Below are positions 35,022 to 47,422 of a stretch of 64,000 nt of DNA, piece after piece. The notes beneath the pieces were generated by a model, which was given only the letters and a program-made list of their open reading frames with translations, did not search any database and was not told the origin of the DNA. A program made the translations under genes and the position numbers. Positions within the stretch are counted from its first letter, which is position 1; each line of letters opens with the position of its first letter. This stretch comes from Kingdonia uniflora. Lineage: Eukaryota; Streptophyta; Magnoliopsida; Ranunculales; Circaeasteraceae. The stretch is from NCBI GenBank assembly GCA_014058105.1, contig JACGCM010000146.1:620001-684000 (forward strand), read 5' to 3'.

Positions 35022-35792
35022 TTTCGCGAAAAAAAAAAAAAAAAACTCTCCTTTGTAGAACAACCACGGACAATTCCCTCTTTGAAATTCTCTCTCTCAA
35101 TTTCGCGAGTTTACACTGTTGAAGATTGAACTCCAAACTCGGAGAACTTTCCAAAGCCCAGATTTCCACTCTTTGATTTCATGAAACTCAAATATCAAAT
35201 TCGTCGTTTATGTTCAATTCTTTTATTTCTATGTCAGACTTTTATCTTTGGGTTTTGTAGCTTCTTCAGTTTGATGGCCAAATGGTTTTGGGTTCAAGTA
35301 GTTCTTAAACTTTTTCATATGTCTATACCCTACTTCTTTTGTTTGCTATCGCAAGTGAGTTTTATTACAGGCAGTGATAACTTCATCAAGTTCAAACTCT
35401 TGGATTTAATAAATCTAGATTTAAGGAGAATATATGGCCTTGAGTGCAGCTATGAAACCATAACGATGATGACTAAAAAGGATTTGAGACTTTGTATCAA
35501 GATACACAAAGTTAGAAGTGCACAAAAGAACTGCTTTCTATGTTGAAGACCGTATCATCTTCGCATTATTTACAACATTTGAATTTGTAACTCCATGTTT
35601 TTTGAAACACACCATGGTAACTACATGCATTCATCTCAGGATGCACTCAACACTATATGCCTCAAAATACACACATTAAGCACTTGAAGAAAACCAGACA
35701 TTTATGTTTCTTAAGAACTAGATATTTCCCTCCATAAAATTAAATCAACTTGCTAAAAGTCTCACAATTAACACAAAAATGCATAGTAGCAT
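35022..35792. other. Left arm of the FAR1-type MULE
   Basis: Noncoding by appearance. A 121-codon plus-strand frame at 35181-35546 is rich in Phe and Leu and has no recognisable domain; it is not called a gene. Confidence 0.5.
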
Positions 35793-36013
35793 CAAATTTT
35801 TTTATTTTTTTTTTGGAATCCGGAAGTTCGTCGGGTTCATCATTTTTCACCATTCTCTTAGGACTCGCCACGGTACCTCCGCAAGCCGCACACTCCATTT
35901 TAAGTAAAGATAAATCTTGGCTGATGACCCCGGTGTTGGTTTCAAACTAGTGATCTCTCTCTCTCCTCTCTTCAAGAGAAGGTCCCAAACCACTAGCCCA
36001 ACACCAAAGAGGT
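35793..36013 (-). mobile_element. tRNA-derived SINE, 221 bp
   Basis: On the minus strand it begins acctctttggtgttgg, has an A-box-like segment GGGCTAGTGGTTTGGG (about 35983-35998), a B-box-like GTTTGAAACC (about 35937-35946), a body of about 150 bp, and ends in an A-rich tail (T-rich on the plus strand at 35797-35814). It is flanked by atagtagcat (35783-35792) and ataatagcat (36014-36023), a 10-bp duplication with one mismatch. RNA polymerase III boxes, A-tail and target duplication together define a SINE. Confidence 0.85.
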
Positions 36014-36187
36014 ATAATAGCATTAATTCAATCTTTAGCAGTTACATACTTCTCAAAACAAGGGTCCAAACAAAATAAAAAAGATAAAGATGAAATTATA
36101 AGCGGAACCATAATGATTTTTTGCCTTCACAGCTATATCGTCCATTCTTAAGCATCTTTTAGTTCCCGAATGCTCGAACCTACAATT

Positions 36188-36606
36188 TAATCCACAATAC
36201 GAATAGAAAAACCCTAATTAGCATAAAAGTACGAAGAACAAACCAATTGGTTGGGAAAAATCCTTTTAGAGCTTCAATTGTTTAATAGAAATCAATTATA
36301 ATCGAATTCCTCTTAAACCCTAAGTTTTTCTCTTAGAATTTCCATTGATCTAATATCCCCTAATCTTGCCTAGACTTGCCCCTTTTATAAGGGTTACAAG
36401 TTCCTAGTTCAATAGGACTTTCCTAGCCTTGCCCCTTTTATAAGGGTTACAAGTTTCTAGTTACAATAGGACTTGCCTAGCTTTGCCCCTTTTATAAAGG
36501 TTACAAGTTCCTAATTACAATAGGACTCCTACTGCAAAATTAGAGTAATACTCTAAATAGAAGTAGGACACTAAATTAGTAATACTTCATAGATCATCCT
36601 GGATCA
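36188..36606 (-). repeat. 3' LTR of the chromovirus (419 bp)
   Basis: Matches 41195-41666. It contains about three copies of a unit near 60 bp with gccccttttataagggttac, where the other LTR has four; this explains the 53-bp length difference. The plus-strand ends are taatcc..ggatca. Confidence 0.85.
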
Positions 36607-36639
36607 TGGCTCCCGTTTTAGGAACCTTGAACTCCTACT

Positions 36640-39600
36640 TGAGCTAAAACTGGAGATGTGGGAATGCGGCTATGCCCAATTCCTTGTTGTACCACTTCGA
36701 CTTAGTAGGTAGTTGACCCTTCTTTCTAACTCGAAATGACTCAATACCACCCCTTCATGTAGCATGAACTTTCCTCTCTAGAATACCATCCTCCTGCAAC
36801 GGATCTTCTCTTTCCATCCATAAGTCATCAACTGACGGTAGGCGAATATTGATTGTAGAGTCTTCATCTAAAAGAGACGGCTTAAACAACTTCAAATACT
36901 CAACATTAATCACCAAATACATCTTCATGAAAGGTGGCAAATCCAATTGGAATGCATTGTCACCAATCTTCTTGAGTATCATAAACGGACCATAACGGAT
37001 AGGTTTGAGCTTCTTACCTTCCCCCTTAAGCCGTTCCTTACACAAATGCAACCAAACTAGGTCGCCCTCATGAAAAGTACACTCAACCCGATGCTTGTCG
37101 TGTCGAGTCTTATACTTCGCTTGAGTCTTCTTCAATTGTGCTTCAACCGCCTCATGAACCTTGCTTATCCTCTCAATAAAAGCCAAATTAAAAGGGCTTT
37201 GAGACAAGTACCCCAAACAAACTTCAAATGGAGACTTCAAAGTGGAACCATGAATCACCTAGTTAAACGCAAACTCAATATACGGTAAACTCTCATCCCA
37301 AGTCTTAGGATGCTTAAAATGGAATTCCCGTAATAAATATACCTAAGTGCAATTAACTACCTCTGTTTGCCCGTCCGTCTGCAGATGAAAAGTGGTACTT
37401 CTCTTCAACTTAGTGTCTATCATTCCCCATAACGATCCCCAGAAATACCCCAAAAGTGGTTACCCCTATCAGAAATAATAAAAGAAGGGAGCCCAAAATA
37501 CCTCCAGACGTCTCTGAAAAATAATTGCGTCGCTCCTTCCCCGGTGACCGTCTTCTGGCATGGAATAAAAACAATCATCTTGCTGAATCGATCCACTACC
37601 ATAAATAAATAGTTATTCTTACACTTGGTCATGGGCAAACCACCTATAAAATCCATCAAAATGTTCTCCCATGGTCGGTTAGGAACTGGTAATGGTAAGT
37701 ACAGTCCTATCTTCCGATTGGAAGGCTTCGATGTGTTGTATAACACGCAACCACAAACCACACGGGTATCATCCACCTGCATCTTCGGTCAATAAACATA
37801 ACGCCACAAATTCAAAAGAGTCTTCTCAACCCCGAAATGACCTGCCACCCAGGAGCAATGTGCCTCTCGAATCCAATGCAAATGGCCTCCACCCTCAAGA
37901 ATACATAGTAGACTGCCCATGTAAATCAAACCATCCTTCAATATATACTCGCATGTCTTACCTTGTTGCAACTTTTCGTGAATCATACTGAGCTCCTTAT
38001 CGTCGTCATACCCTGTAACGTAATCAGAATAAACAATGGGTTGTATCTGCATAACTACCAACAAAGAGGAAATGGTTGGTAATGAGGGTCGAGATAACAT
38101 ATCAGCCATTTTGTTGTCCACTCCTTTCTTATACTTGATCATCAAGGTAAACTACTGGATGTATGACATTCACTTCATATGGCGCGCTTGCTGAAGCCTG
38201 GATTGCGTAGATAAGAACTGTAATGGTTTGTGATCGAAATGTGCCACAACCTCTTTCCCCAATAAATAACTCCGCCAATGTTTTATTGATTGATATAACG
38301 CGTAGAACTCCTATCATAGGTAGGATAAATGCATACTGCTTCGGTAAATATCTCATAATGGTAAGCAATTGGCTTCCCATCCTGTAAAAGAATCACTCCC
38401 AATGCATAGTCGGACACATCTGTCTCGACCTCAAAAGGCTGCTGCAAATTGGGCAACACTAATACTGGTACATCTGTAATCTTGCGCTTCAGTAACAGAA
38501 AAGTCTTCTCATGGTGCTCTTTCCACACAAATTGTACCCTAGTCTTTGTCAAGGAATGTAACGGTGTGGCTATTTGTGAAAAATGCTGAATAAACTTTTG
38601 TAAGTACTGACAAAAACCCATAAAACTCCTCACTTTTGTTACTGTACGGGGTCTAGGCCAATTAGTAATGACCGAGATCTTCTCTGGATTGACCTTAATC
38701 TCGGCGCCACCAACAATAAATCCCAAGTAGACTAACTCCTTCCCAAGCTCGTACTTCTTCCTATTTAGAAAAAGTTGTTGCGATCACAAAATGTCCAGTA
38801 CTATGCGTGAATACCCAAGGTGTTCCACCCATGTTTGACTATATATTAAGATATCATCCAAATACACAATCACAAAATCATCAATAAAAGTACGATGTAC
38901 CTTATTCATTAACCACATAAACGTCACCAGAGCATTACATAACCCAAAAGGCATCACCAACCACTAAAATAGTCCTTGTTTGATCTTGAACGCTGTCTTC
39001 CAAGTATCTTCTTCCCAGATTCGAACATGATGGTAACCCGACTTAAGATCCAACTTGGTGAAAAACTGAGTCGTCTGCAACTCATCTAAAAGCTCATCAA
39101 TCCGTAGAAGCGGATAACGATTTTTCACAGTAATCTTGTTCTGCCTCCAATAATTCACACATATCCTCTAAAACTCATCCTTTTTCGGTACCAATTACAC
39201 CGGTGAACCACAAGGTGAGCAACTTGGATTAATAACTCCTTGCTCCAGGAGTTCCTGTACCTGTTTCATGATCTCATCAGACTCCGTAACAGAAGTCCGA
39301 TACAACCCAATATTGGGTAGTAGCTCACCATTCACCAAGGTGATATCATGTTTTACTTCTCTCTTGTGCGACATCCCTTCTATGCCCAGAAATAAGTCTT
39401 CATACTCCTGTTATAACTTCCCAATATTGGTTTGTTGCTCAGGAGATATTGCCAAAGTAGACAACACTTTAGCAAACGGACCCTCTTGAACCGGTTACAC
39501 CAAAAGCAATACAAATTTGCCACTCGCATTAACCAACCTCTTCGCCTGAGTCGCCGCTACTAAATTATTGGTAGTGATATGTTCCTTGCCCGAATTAATA

Positions 39601-41156
39601 TGAAACTCCATCCCCCCCTTCACAAGACGATACTTACGAGCTTTACGGTAAATAATTGTATCTCGGTCTCAAATATAAGGCTACCCAAGATGACTTGACA
39701 TACGTCCAACGGAACCACCTCACATTTCATTTAATCAATAAACTTCTCAGTAATCGTAAATTTGAATGTACACTGCTTAGTGATCTTCAACTCCGCGTCT
39801 TTCTGAATCTAACCCAAACCATATGGCTTAGGATGAGCCACAATAGCCAAACCCATCTTCTTCACTAACGCTTTAGAAATTAAATTCTTCTGATTACCCA
39901 GATAATTGATGGCCTCGACTAAGCTCTGCTTCACTTGAATATTGGCATGAAAAAGTTCTTCACGACTCACCTCGTCGATAGCTATAGGTTTGCTTGAACA
40001 TTAGAGTAAGCTTTGGATTTGGCTTATCTAAATCTGGAAGATCCACAATCGCTGCGGCTAGTGCACATTTCTCTTTCTTGCTCCTCTCCTCCTTCGGCCT
40101 AAGCTCCAGGTAAAGTTTCCAACACTTATCTAAAATGTGCCTATTTGCCTTACAATAATTACATTAATTCCCCTTGGATGAAGACCCCTCTCCTTTGGAC
40201 TCCTCTTTATTCAAAGTCCTCCAACCAGACTTGTACCCTGACTTGTTCTTGTCGTATTTCTCGTCATTCTTCAAGTACTTGCCTTCAATAATAATTACTT
40301 TTACGGTAGCATCTTCGATATTTTCCACATTAAAGATCTTTAATTCTTTTCTAATTGACTCTGATAAACCCCCCGTATATTTCATGAATACCTCATACTC
40401 ATCCACATCAATGTCCAAAACCAACGCTTGGTTATGAAACTCTGCAGTTAATTGTTGTACGGATTACCCAAACTTTTGGCACAAATTGTGTCATTTGTAC
40501 CATCGCTCTTGATCATACCCAATTAGATAGAATTGCTTCCTTACTAACACCTTGAATTCTTTTTAACTCAAACTTCCTACTTCGTGGCATTTTCGATAAG
40601 ACATCCACCACGTGAGTGCATGACTTGCAAATTTTAACGTAGAGAAATAATTTTTTTGAGAATTGGTATATTCGTAAACAAAAAAATAGGTCTCTAACCT
40701 ATCTAACCAATTATCTAATTTTTCGGCATCGATTGAACCATCGAATATCGGAATTTCAATCTTAAAGTCAATACGAAGATTACGCATAGGATTCATTGAC
40801 TTACCAATACCCGAGCACTCATTGACAGATTCGGCATCACTAGAATCTCTATCTATCTCAACAGTACCCTCGTCTCCATCCACCTCCAAAACCCCTTTCT
40901 TCCTCCAGCGACCTCGTTGTTTTACCAAAGCAGAAACCTTCGCGAGATTCGTGAGACGTAATTGTTCTACTAACTCCCTTACAGTAGTAGTTAGGTCAGA
41001 AACTGTTGTTTCCAAAGTCGTGAGCCGATCTTCGGAATCGCCCATCTCCAAATTATCCTTCTTCTTCGAATTAAGTTTTTGGTGAATCTTCAATAGACTC
41101 ACTAGCTTCTCCTTCATTTGCTTGAAGCGGTCACGTGTAGAGACCATAAACCACAA
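36640..41156 (-). pseudogene. Chromovirus gag-pol (decayed)
   Basis: From right to left on the minus strand: gag (41156-40164) with IFDGSIDAEKLDNWLDRLE and, after a stop, a CCHC zinc knuckle CNYCKANRHILDKC (near 40130-40160). The protease region follows at about 39,950-39,600. RT has ITVKNRYPLLRIDELLD, FTKLDLKSGYHHVRI (39158-38964) and the catalytic YLDD (about 38,857). RNase H is FEVETDVSDYALG (38726-38283). Integrase has an HHCC region (38145-37789, GHFGVEKTL), ILMDFIGGLP and ISDRGNHF. The C-terminal part has RYGPFMILKKIG (37258-36755). After the stop near 36757 a chromodomain-like frame continues (ESFRVRKKGQLPTKSK). RT and integrase catalytic residues are partly intact, but about ten or more stops and frame changes interrupt it. 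Confidence 0.85.
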
Positions 41157-41194
41157 TCACCCCAGAGAATTGTAACTGGAAAACTGATACCACT

Positions 41195-41666
41195 TAATCT
41201 ATAATACGAATAGAGAAATCCTAATTAGCAAAAAAGTACGAAGAACAAACCAATTAGTTGGGAAATTTTTTTTAGAGCTTCAATTGCTTAATCGAAATCA
41301 ATTATAATCGAATTCCTCTCAATCCCTAAGTCTCTCTCTTAGAATTCCATTGATATAACATCCCCTAATCTTGCCTACCCTTGCTCCTTTTTATAAGGGT
41401 TACACGTTCCTAGTTCCAATAAAACTTGCCTAGCCTTTCCCCTTATATAAGGGTTACAAGTTCCTAGTTCAATAGGACTTGCCTAGCCTTGCCCATTTTA
41501 TATGGGTTACAAGTTCATAGTTACAATATGACTTGTCTAGCCTTGCCCCTTTTATAAGGGTTACAAGTTCCTAGTTACAATAAGACGTCTACTGCAAAAT
41601 TAGAGTAATACTCTAAATAGAAGTAGAATACTAAATTAGTAATACGTCATAGATCCTCCTGGATCA
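41195..41666 (-). repeat. 5' LTR of the chromovirus (472 bp)
   Basis: Pairs with 36188-36606; four copies of the roughly 60-bp unit. The primer-binding site ends two bases outside its left end. Confidence 0.85.
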
Positions 41667-42125
41667 CAATTTGTAGAATCACTTTAATAAAGAATGCTAA
41701 TAAAATAGATCTGGGAAGGATTGTTTAAGGGACAAATGAACTATGAAGTATGAATCTTAAGAAAGTTTGCATTTACCAAATTTTAAAGGGTCTACTGGAA
41801 GGCTAAGCTTAGTTGGGAACTACAAAGATTACTTTGTTAGATATCACATAGAAGTGAGGGAGGCCAAATACAACCAATGAACATTCTTTTTGGTGATAAT
41901 ATAGCTTACCCATTTCCTGAAACATTATAAAGAGTAGCAAGAACAATTACAAGTAAGAATAAACAAACTCTTATAATCTAAGCATATTAACAACTATACA
42001 AATAATTCAAGCACCTTATAAACAACTCAATGCAAATACATTAGCTATCAAATCATACCCATAAAATCAACAGTTATTGTCCATAGTCGCTTTCTTCATT
42101 CCCTTTTAAGTTCTCAGCATCTTCG
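41667..42125. other. MULE interior 3' of the transposase
   Basis: No gene. It is the downstream flank of the FAR1-type transposase, separated from the left arm by the chromovirus. Confidence 0.5.
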
Positions 42126-45100
42126 TTATCCACTACTACGTATAACAAAAGTGATAAAATCGGTACACAAGTGATAATTGGAATAATAAATTAAGTATAC
42201 AAAATTCATACCTTGTAGTTGTAGAGAAGCTTCTTTCTTTCGCTTCTTTGGATTTTTGGGACATGTTCTTGAATCGTGACCATATCCAAGACACGCCTTG
42301 CATTGTCGTTTATTCTTTGTTGTGACAACACAATTCTGCTTATCCACTTTGGGTCTTCCTTTTGTTTGTGACATATTTGGATTCAAAAGAAACACTTGTG
42401 ATGATTTAGGATCTAGGTTCTTATCTTGTACCAAGTTCTCATCTTCTACTGGGGATATAACATCGTTTTCAACATCATTTTCAAAATCATATCAATATCA
42501 TCGACAAACTCCTCCATCTTCTTAAGTACATTCATGTAATTTTTATAACCCTTTTCTGATTTTGCTAATTGACGAACCCATTGTGTAGCAACTTGACACA
42601 TATGAGAAAGTCTTAATGCTTCATCTTGAACTTCATCGGTGTTTAATCCCCTTGATTCGTTCACCCAAAATTTGTTGGCTCCTTGAGTCCACCTTTCATG
42701 AATAAAATGGGATGGTATTTCAATAACATCATAACGGAAAAATATTTTAAGAATATGCCTGCAAGGTATCCCCCTAAACTCAAGCAAATGGCAACCACAA
42801 ACGCCTTCATAAGATTCTAGATTCAAACGCACAATAAACTCTTCAGAGCCACCGACAATGAAATTTCTAACTAATTAAGAATAACCGATTTCGAATAATT
42901 TAGGTCAAAATTGAAAGGTCCGATAATCCTTAAAACTAATTGTCTAGTTCTAACCTAGCTCAAGTTGATATGATAAGCAATAATCAATCAAAAGCACAAT
43001 GACACAATTTTAATACCGTAGGAAACCTTTCTCAGGAGAAAAACCCACAGGTCATTGTTGAATCTTTGACAACTAAAATCCACTATGAAAAAAAATTACA
43101 AGAATTTAAATCACTTAGAGACTTGATAAACACATCCCGTGGTTCCTATCTTTAATTAGAATTCTCGTAATCAATCCTTCGTTCTCGCAATACCTTACTT
43201 CGGATCATGCACCAAAGCTTCAAAGCGTGAATCCTTCAAACTCTTAAAATCTAAGATTTGGAATTAGGTTTACGTAATTCAAGATTGATTCAACTTGAGG
43301 GTTAATTCTTATTGAATATCTCGTTAAATTCCCTCCTCTATCAAAAAATCTCAAGCCCTAAAATTGGTTTTGAAAAGGATGAAGTTCAAAATAGAGTGGG
43401 TTCGAATAGAATAAGAGCCTATTCGAATAGAACCAAGTCTATTCGAGCAGAACAAAAGTCTATTCGGATAGAGATGGTTCTGCCAGGTCTGTTTGAATGG
43501 AAACTTTATTTCATCCAAAAAACATTTTTTTTCATCAAAAATTAGTTTTTTTTGAACTTCTGTAAAATACTTACGGGCTAGAGTATTTGAGCGATAAGGT
43601 ACAAAACCAACGTACCTGTTCAGTGTTAGTCAAGTTGTCGCCGTTCTACGTGTACTCTCTAATGATGAATAACCACGAGATAGTGTTGAAACCTATTCTA
43701 GACACAAAATGAAACCAATACCAAATTTGGATGTTTTAAACAAGAGATTTAATTATAAACGTATGGATCTTTCTATCTTTATCCCCTACATATGCTCTAA
43801 AACGTAGCACTTCACCGTATTCATATTTGAACAGATCAAACATATTTATGGTATATACTTTTGAAGCATTTTTTACAAGTAAATTATTGTCATTCATAAT
43901 CCTATATTTATGTTCAGTGACAAAATCTTTTTTTCTCTCCGATTTGATCATACTCAATATTGCATGCTCGTATTGCATAACAAAATCATATAAAATTGAA
44001 TTGGGCGACATAAATTTATTAAAGAAAGAATTCATACCCTCACTACGACCCGTGGTATTCATGCCAGCATAAATGTCTCTCGGTTGTAAACTGGGACCCA
44101 ATATTCTCTAATATCAAATAAATTCTTAAGCCATTGGTTATCTTCCAAACCATAGTCAACAATTGCCTTCTTTCATTTTCCTTCAAATTCTTCTCTCGTA
44201 TATGTATATTTGATGCATTGACTCATATTTTCTTGAACTTCGATTTCTTGAATTAAATGTTAGCCAGTTTTTCCCCAAAAAAATTTATATGGCAAAGACA
44301 TTACCTGTGTTGTATGTTAGGACTTGGGAAATACCTTTGGCACAGCTGCCCCCATCACAAAGTCTTGGTCTGTGAGAAATGATACTGGATGTAGCCCACC
44401 CATTGCCCTGAGCCACTTATCAAACAACCATAAGAATGTTACTTCTGTTTCATCCTGAAGTAAGGCAAATCAAAATTGAATAGATTGAGAATGATGGTTA
44501 ACCCATGCAAATGGTAATTTGTATTTATTCGTGTTGTATGTGGTGTCAAATGTAACCACATCTCCAAATACTTGATATGCTGCACGTGCTCGTGAATCTA
44601 CCTAGAACAAATTTGCAGCTCTCATGTTGTCATCGTACTGGATCGTATAAAAAAAATTGTGGATCTTATAGTTGTCGCTTCTTAACAAGGTTTAATACTG
44701 ATTGAACATCACTTTCTTCTAACTCTTTATGTTTTACATTCCTCAAGTGATTATAGCAGTCTTTTTTGTCAAAACTTGGGTTAACCATGCCAATTTTTTT
44801 TTGGAATTTTACTAATCATAAGGATTTCCTTTTTAAAAGCTTCTGTAAAAGCTTTAACCACATTGGGGATATGCTTATTTAACTTCATATAGTGCCTATT
44901 TGTTGGAGAACAAACTTGTGATTGTACAAGTTTTTGGAGTTTTTTACGACCTACTTCCTTTTGACGCCATTATACAACACGGTCATTGTACCTTTACATC
45001 CACTTTTTTACAGTATTGCAACTTCTGCTTTAATTCCCGTGACATGTTCATCATTTTTATTAGTACAACTCCCCTCGTGATAACTAGCAAACTTGACACG

Positions 45101-45328
45101 TATAACAAGATCTGAACGAGACTTAGACTTAGTAGATGCCCTAATTTTTATCCAAGACTCTTCTTTCCTCCCATACTCTTCATAATACTTTCTTGCTTGG
45201 TCATTAGATTCAAATTCCATGCCCTCATGTGGTGGTGTCATCTCATCTGCATTCTTAATTGGAGTGACATAACCTACTTCTTCAACATTACTTGACCCTG
45301 AAGCATTATTTTCAATACCCATTTGCAT
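42126..45328 (-). pseudogene. FAR1-related MULE transposase (decayed)
   Basis: The minus-strand frame opens MQMGIENNASGSSNVEEV (45328). It contains a FAR1-type DNA-binding segment (FESNDQARKYYEEYGRK). A MULE catalytic domain is read through stops at about 44,620-44,330: VVTFDTTYNTNKYKLPFA with the first Asp, then FLTDQDFVMGAA with the second. GMNTTGRSEGMNSFFNKF (about 44,060-44,010) holds the likely Glu. The SWIM zinc finger VCGCHLLEFRGIPCRHIL lies in 42446-42832, and a CKACLGYGHDSRTC zinc knuckle in 42126-42434. An 850-bp stretch (42885-43735) separates the catalytic and SWIM parts. Several stops break the frame between 44,110 and 45,010. FAR1/FHY3 factors derive from this transposase group, but terminal repeats and decay show this is the transposon. 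Confidence 0.85.
42885..43735. other. Intron or insertion inside the FAR1-type transposase
   Basis: Separates transposase parts that are adjacent in the family. It includes four units of about 20-21 bp around TATTCGAATA (43401, 43422, 43442, 43463). Another part reads ataccgtaggaaacctttct. I could not find a target duplication, so an intron is possible, though 850 bp is long. Confidence 0.4.
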
Positions 45329-46776
45329 TCACGATTATACTGTAAGGATAAAATACAAATAGTTAAACCAAATAAATCCTAAAAGAAACATATATAGAGT
45401 ACTTATCTAAATAAACTTGGAAAACCATACTAAGCATAAGCTTATAAACACAAGTTTGGTTATGCAAAACTCGGATCTTGAATAGAGTTAAGAGTACAAA
45501 CAACCACTCAATGGCTTTCCGATTGTGCATTCACGACATATAGATACTAAACTGTAAAATGATAAGAAGACCGCTGCACACTATATATTTATAATTGAAT
45601 CATTCACCCTAAAACTTAACATTTTTAAATGGGGATTAAAGGAGAAAAACCATACATTTTAAAGCTCTGCTAGTATATTCCCTTCAAAGACAAATGTACC
45701 TAGAACTCCTAAAATCGGATACGAAACTTGGATGTAATTTAATAAGAAAGAAATAGCCAAATAGATATAGTATTATGGTTCATCAGATTAAAACAAAATA
45801 GAAATCAGAGTTATATATTGTGAGAAACATGAAAATAACCAAAGGAAACAAGGAATTGAGGTTGCAAACTGGTGCCTATTGCGAGAGATGACAAGAAGCG
45901 TTCAACTGGGGTTGAAACTTTTTTCCGAACTTCTGAATTTTCTGAAATCTGATACGATTTTTTCAAATTTTGGATCGCTATATTGATTTTTCAATTTCTG
46001 AAAATCTGATTTCCGATTTTATTCTAAAAATAATCGGATCAGAATTGGATATGGTTTTGTGATTCCGCTTTTTCCGATTTGAATTTTATGAACCTTATCC
46101 GATCCGATTTTTCCAAACATTCATATTCATATTTTAGCATTTTCTTTATAATTTAATAGCTTATATTTGTTAGATTGAAATATGGTGATGATAGCATGAA
46201 ATGTAGAGTATGAATAATGGTGAATATAATGATTTGAAAATATTAAGGTTGATTTTTCATATGAAAACCCTCAAAATTCCCTATTTCCAAGTTTTTATCC
46301 GAATTTTCTAATTTATTCGGAATTCTGAAAATCTGAATTTTCTGATTTTGGAATTATTTTCAGATTTCTGAAAAAAATCGGATCAGATCATAATGGAATT
46401 TTGGTATTCGAAAAAAATTAGAAAATTTATGATGCCTCTCATTTTCTATCAGAAAACAGCCATACATTCAACAAAGTGTTTTGGAGAGATGAAAAGAATC
46501 GTTCACCGATGATAGAGCTTGTCGTGAAGTGTAGTTCACAATTGGAGAAAAGCCAATTTGCTGTCGTGAAGTAGAGAAAAGTATTTGAAAATAGAATCTA
46601 AAGTACTTGTACAAACATTATTAATCCATGAGCAATAAACTAAAACCCACCATCAAACTATTCAGATTAGATTAATAACGTTTTGGGTTCACGAAGTACT
46701 TCTAGGGTTTGTGGTTAAGGAATTTTTTTTTACTGTGAATAAAGAAAAAAAAGAGAGGTTTTAGGGAAGGAGAGAG
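45329..46776. other. 5' region of the FAR1-type MULE transposase
   Basis: No ORF of note. The stretch 45920-46440 is crowded with direct and inverted TCGGATC / TCTGATTTT phrases and may be a small MITE-like insert; its ends were not established. Confidence 0.4.
45920..46440. repeat. Repeat block rich in TCGGATC and TCTGA phrases
   Basis: Phrases such as tttccgattt, aatcggatcaga, tccgatccgattttt and ttctgaaaatctga recur in both orientations, the outer parts being roughly complementary. This suggests a MITE with degenerate inverted ends. Confidence 0.35.
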
Positions 46777-46940
46777 TGGTTTTGGAGAGGAGAAAGAGGC
46801 TTTTGGTTTAGTTATTTTGATTTTTTATTTCTCTTACTGCCACATCATTATCTATGTCATCCATTAGATCAATTTTTTTTAATGAATGTGATTGAGTGTG
46901 CAGAAGTGTGTTTAAGTATAGTGTAAATGGAGACGTTCCC
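46777..46940 (-). repeat. Right terminal inverted repeat of the FAR1-type MULE
   Basis: Reverse complement of 34888-35021; ends GGAGACGTTCCC at 46940, followed by the duplication atattcttt. Confidence 0.85.
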
Positions 46941-47175
46941 ATATTCTTTTACCTCATATATTTCTAAGGGTATTTGATTGATGGACACTGTTCGGCTTGG
47001 GTAGATTTTTTTTTTTTAAGGAGCCTGTTTGGATTGAAGAACACCAACATGCACATTATCATGGTCTCAACAATTTCATGCGTATTTCTTACACTTTATC
47101 TACAAACCTAGTGAGAAATAAATATTGTATGAAGGAATGGTAAAAAACAAGGAGAGTAGATGTTTATCATGTATT

Positions 47176-47422
47176 TGTTAGGAGTTGGGTCCAGCCCAAG
47201 GTGGGAACCCAACTGGGTTGGGGTGTCCTACTGGATTCTTAACAAGCCCATATACCATTAGGGTTTATGAGGAGAGTTTAAGTAATGGTATATAACCTCA
47301 TAAAGGGTTAAGTCTATGTAATCTATGAGAACTTATAAAGAGAATTCATCAATCAATAATATCTCTACTCTTCTCTCATGTCTATGTTATAATTAACTAA
47401 TAGAATAAAGTATTATCCAATA
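47176..47422 (+). repeat. 5' LTR-like block of the old copia
   Basis: Begins tgttaggagttgggtcc and contains a promoter-like tatataacctc near 47290, then a leader. The right end is uncertain by about 10 bases. There is no second copy in the window to confirm it. Confidence 0.5.

Larger units (their letters stand above)
36188..41666 (-). mobile_element. Ty3/gypsy chromovirus, complete, nested in the MULE
   Basis: LTRs at 36188-36606 and 41195-41666, with identical 5-bp flanks caatt (36183-36187 and 41667-41671). The primer site next to the 5' LTR is TGGTATCAG (minus strand, two bases inside), matching initiator tRNA-Met. The order gag, protease, RT, RNase H, integrase and a degenerate chromodomain is that of a chromovirus. 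Many stops make it defective. Confidence 0.9.
34888..46940 (-). mobile_element. FAR1-type MULE, 12 kb, with nested insertions
   Basis: Terminal inverted repeats (34888-35021 and 46777-46940) start GGGAGCGTCTCC and, inverted, GGGAACGTCTCC. The bases just outside are atatttttt (34879-34887) and atattcttt (46941-46949), a 9-bp duplication with one mismatch, as expected for MULEs. The transposase (minus, 42126-45328) is of the FAR1/FHY3-related group. A SINE and a complete chromovirus lie inside; without them the element is about 6.3 kb. It inserted about 230 bp downstream of the phospholipase stop codon. Confidence 0.85.

Noticed and set aside
35181..35546. A 121-codon plus-strand ORF in the MULE left arm
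   Set aside because: Phe/Leu-rich with no motif, in transposon noncoding DNA; composition follows T-rich sequence.
42126..45328. A host FAR1/FHY3-type transcription factor
   Set aside because: Frame broken by stops, and flanked by MULE inverted repeats with target duplication, so it is the transposon's transposase.
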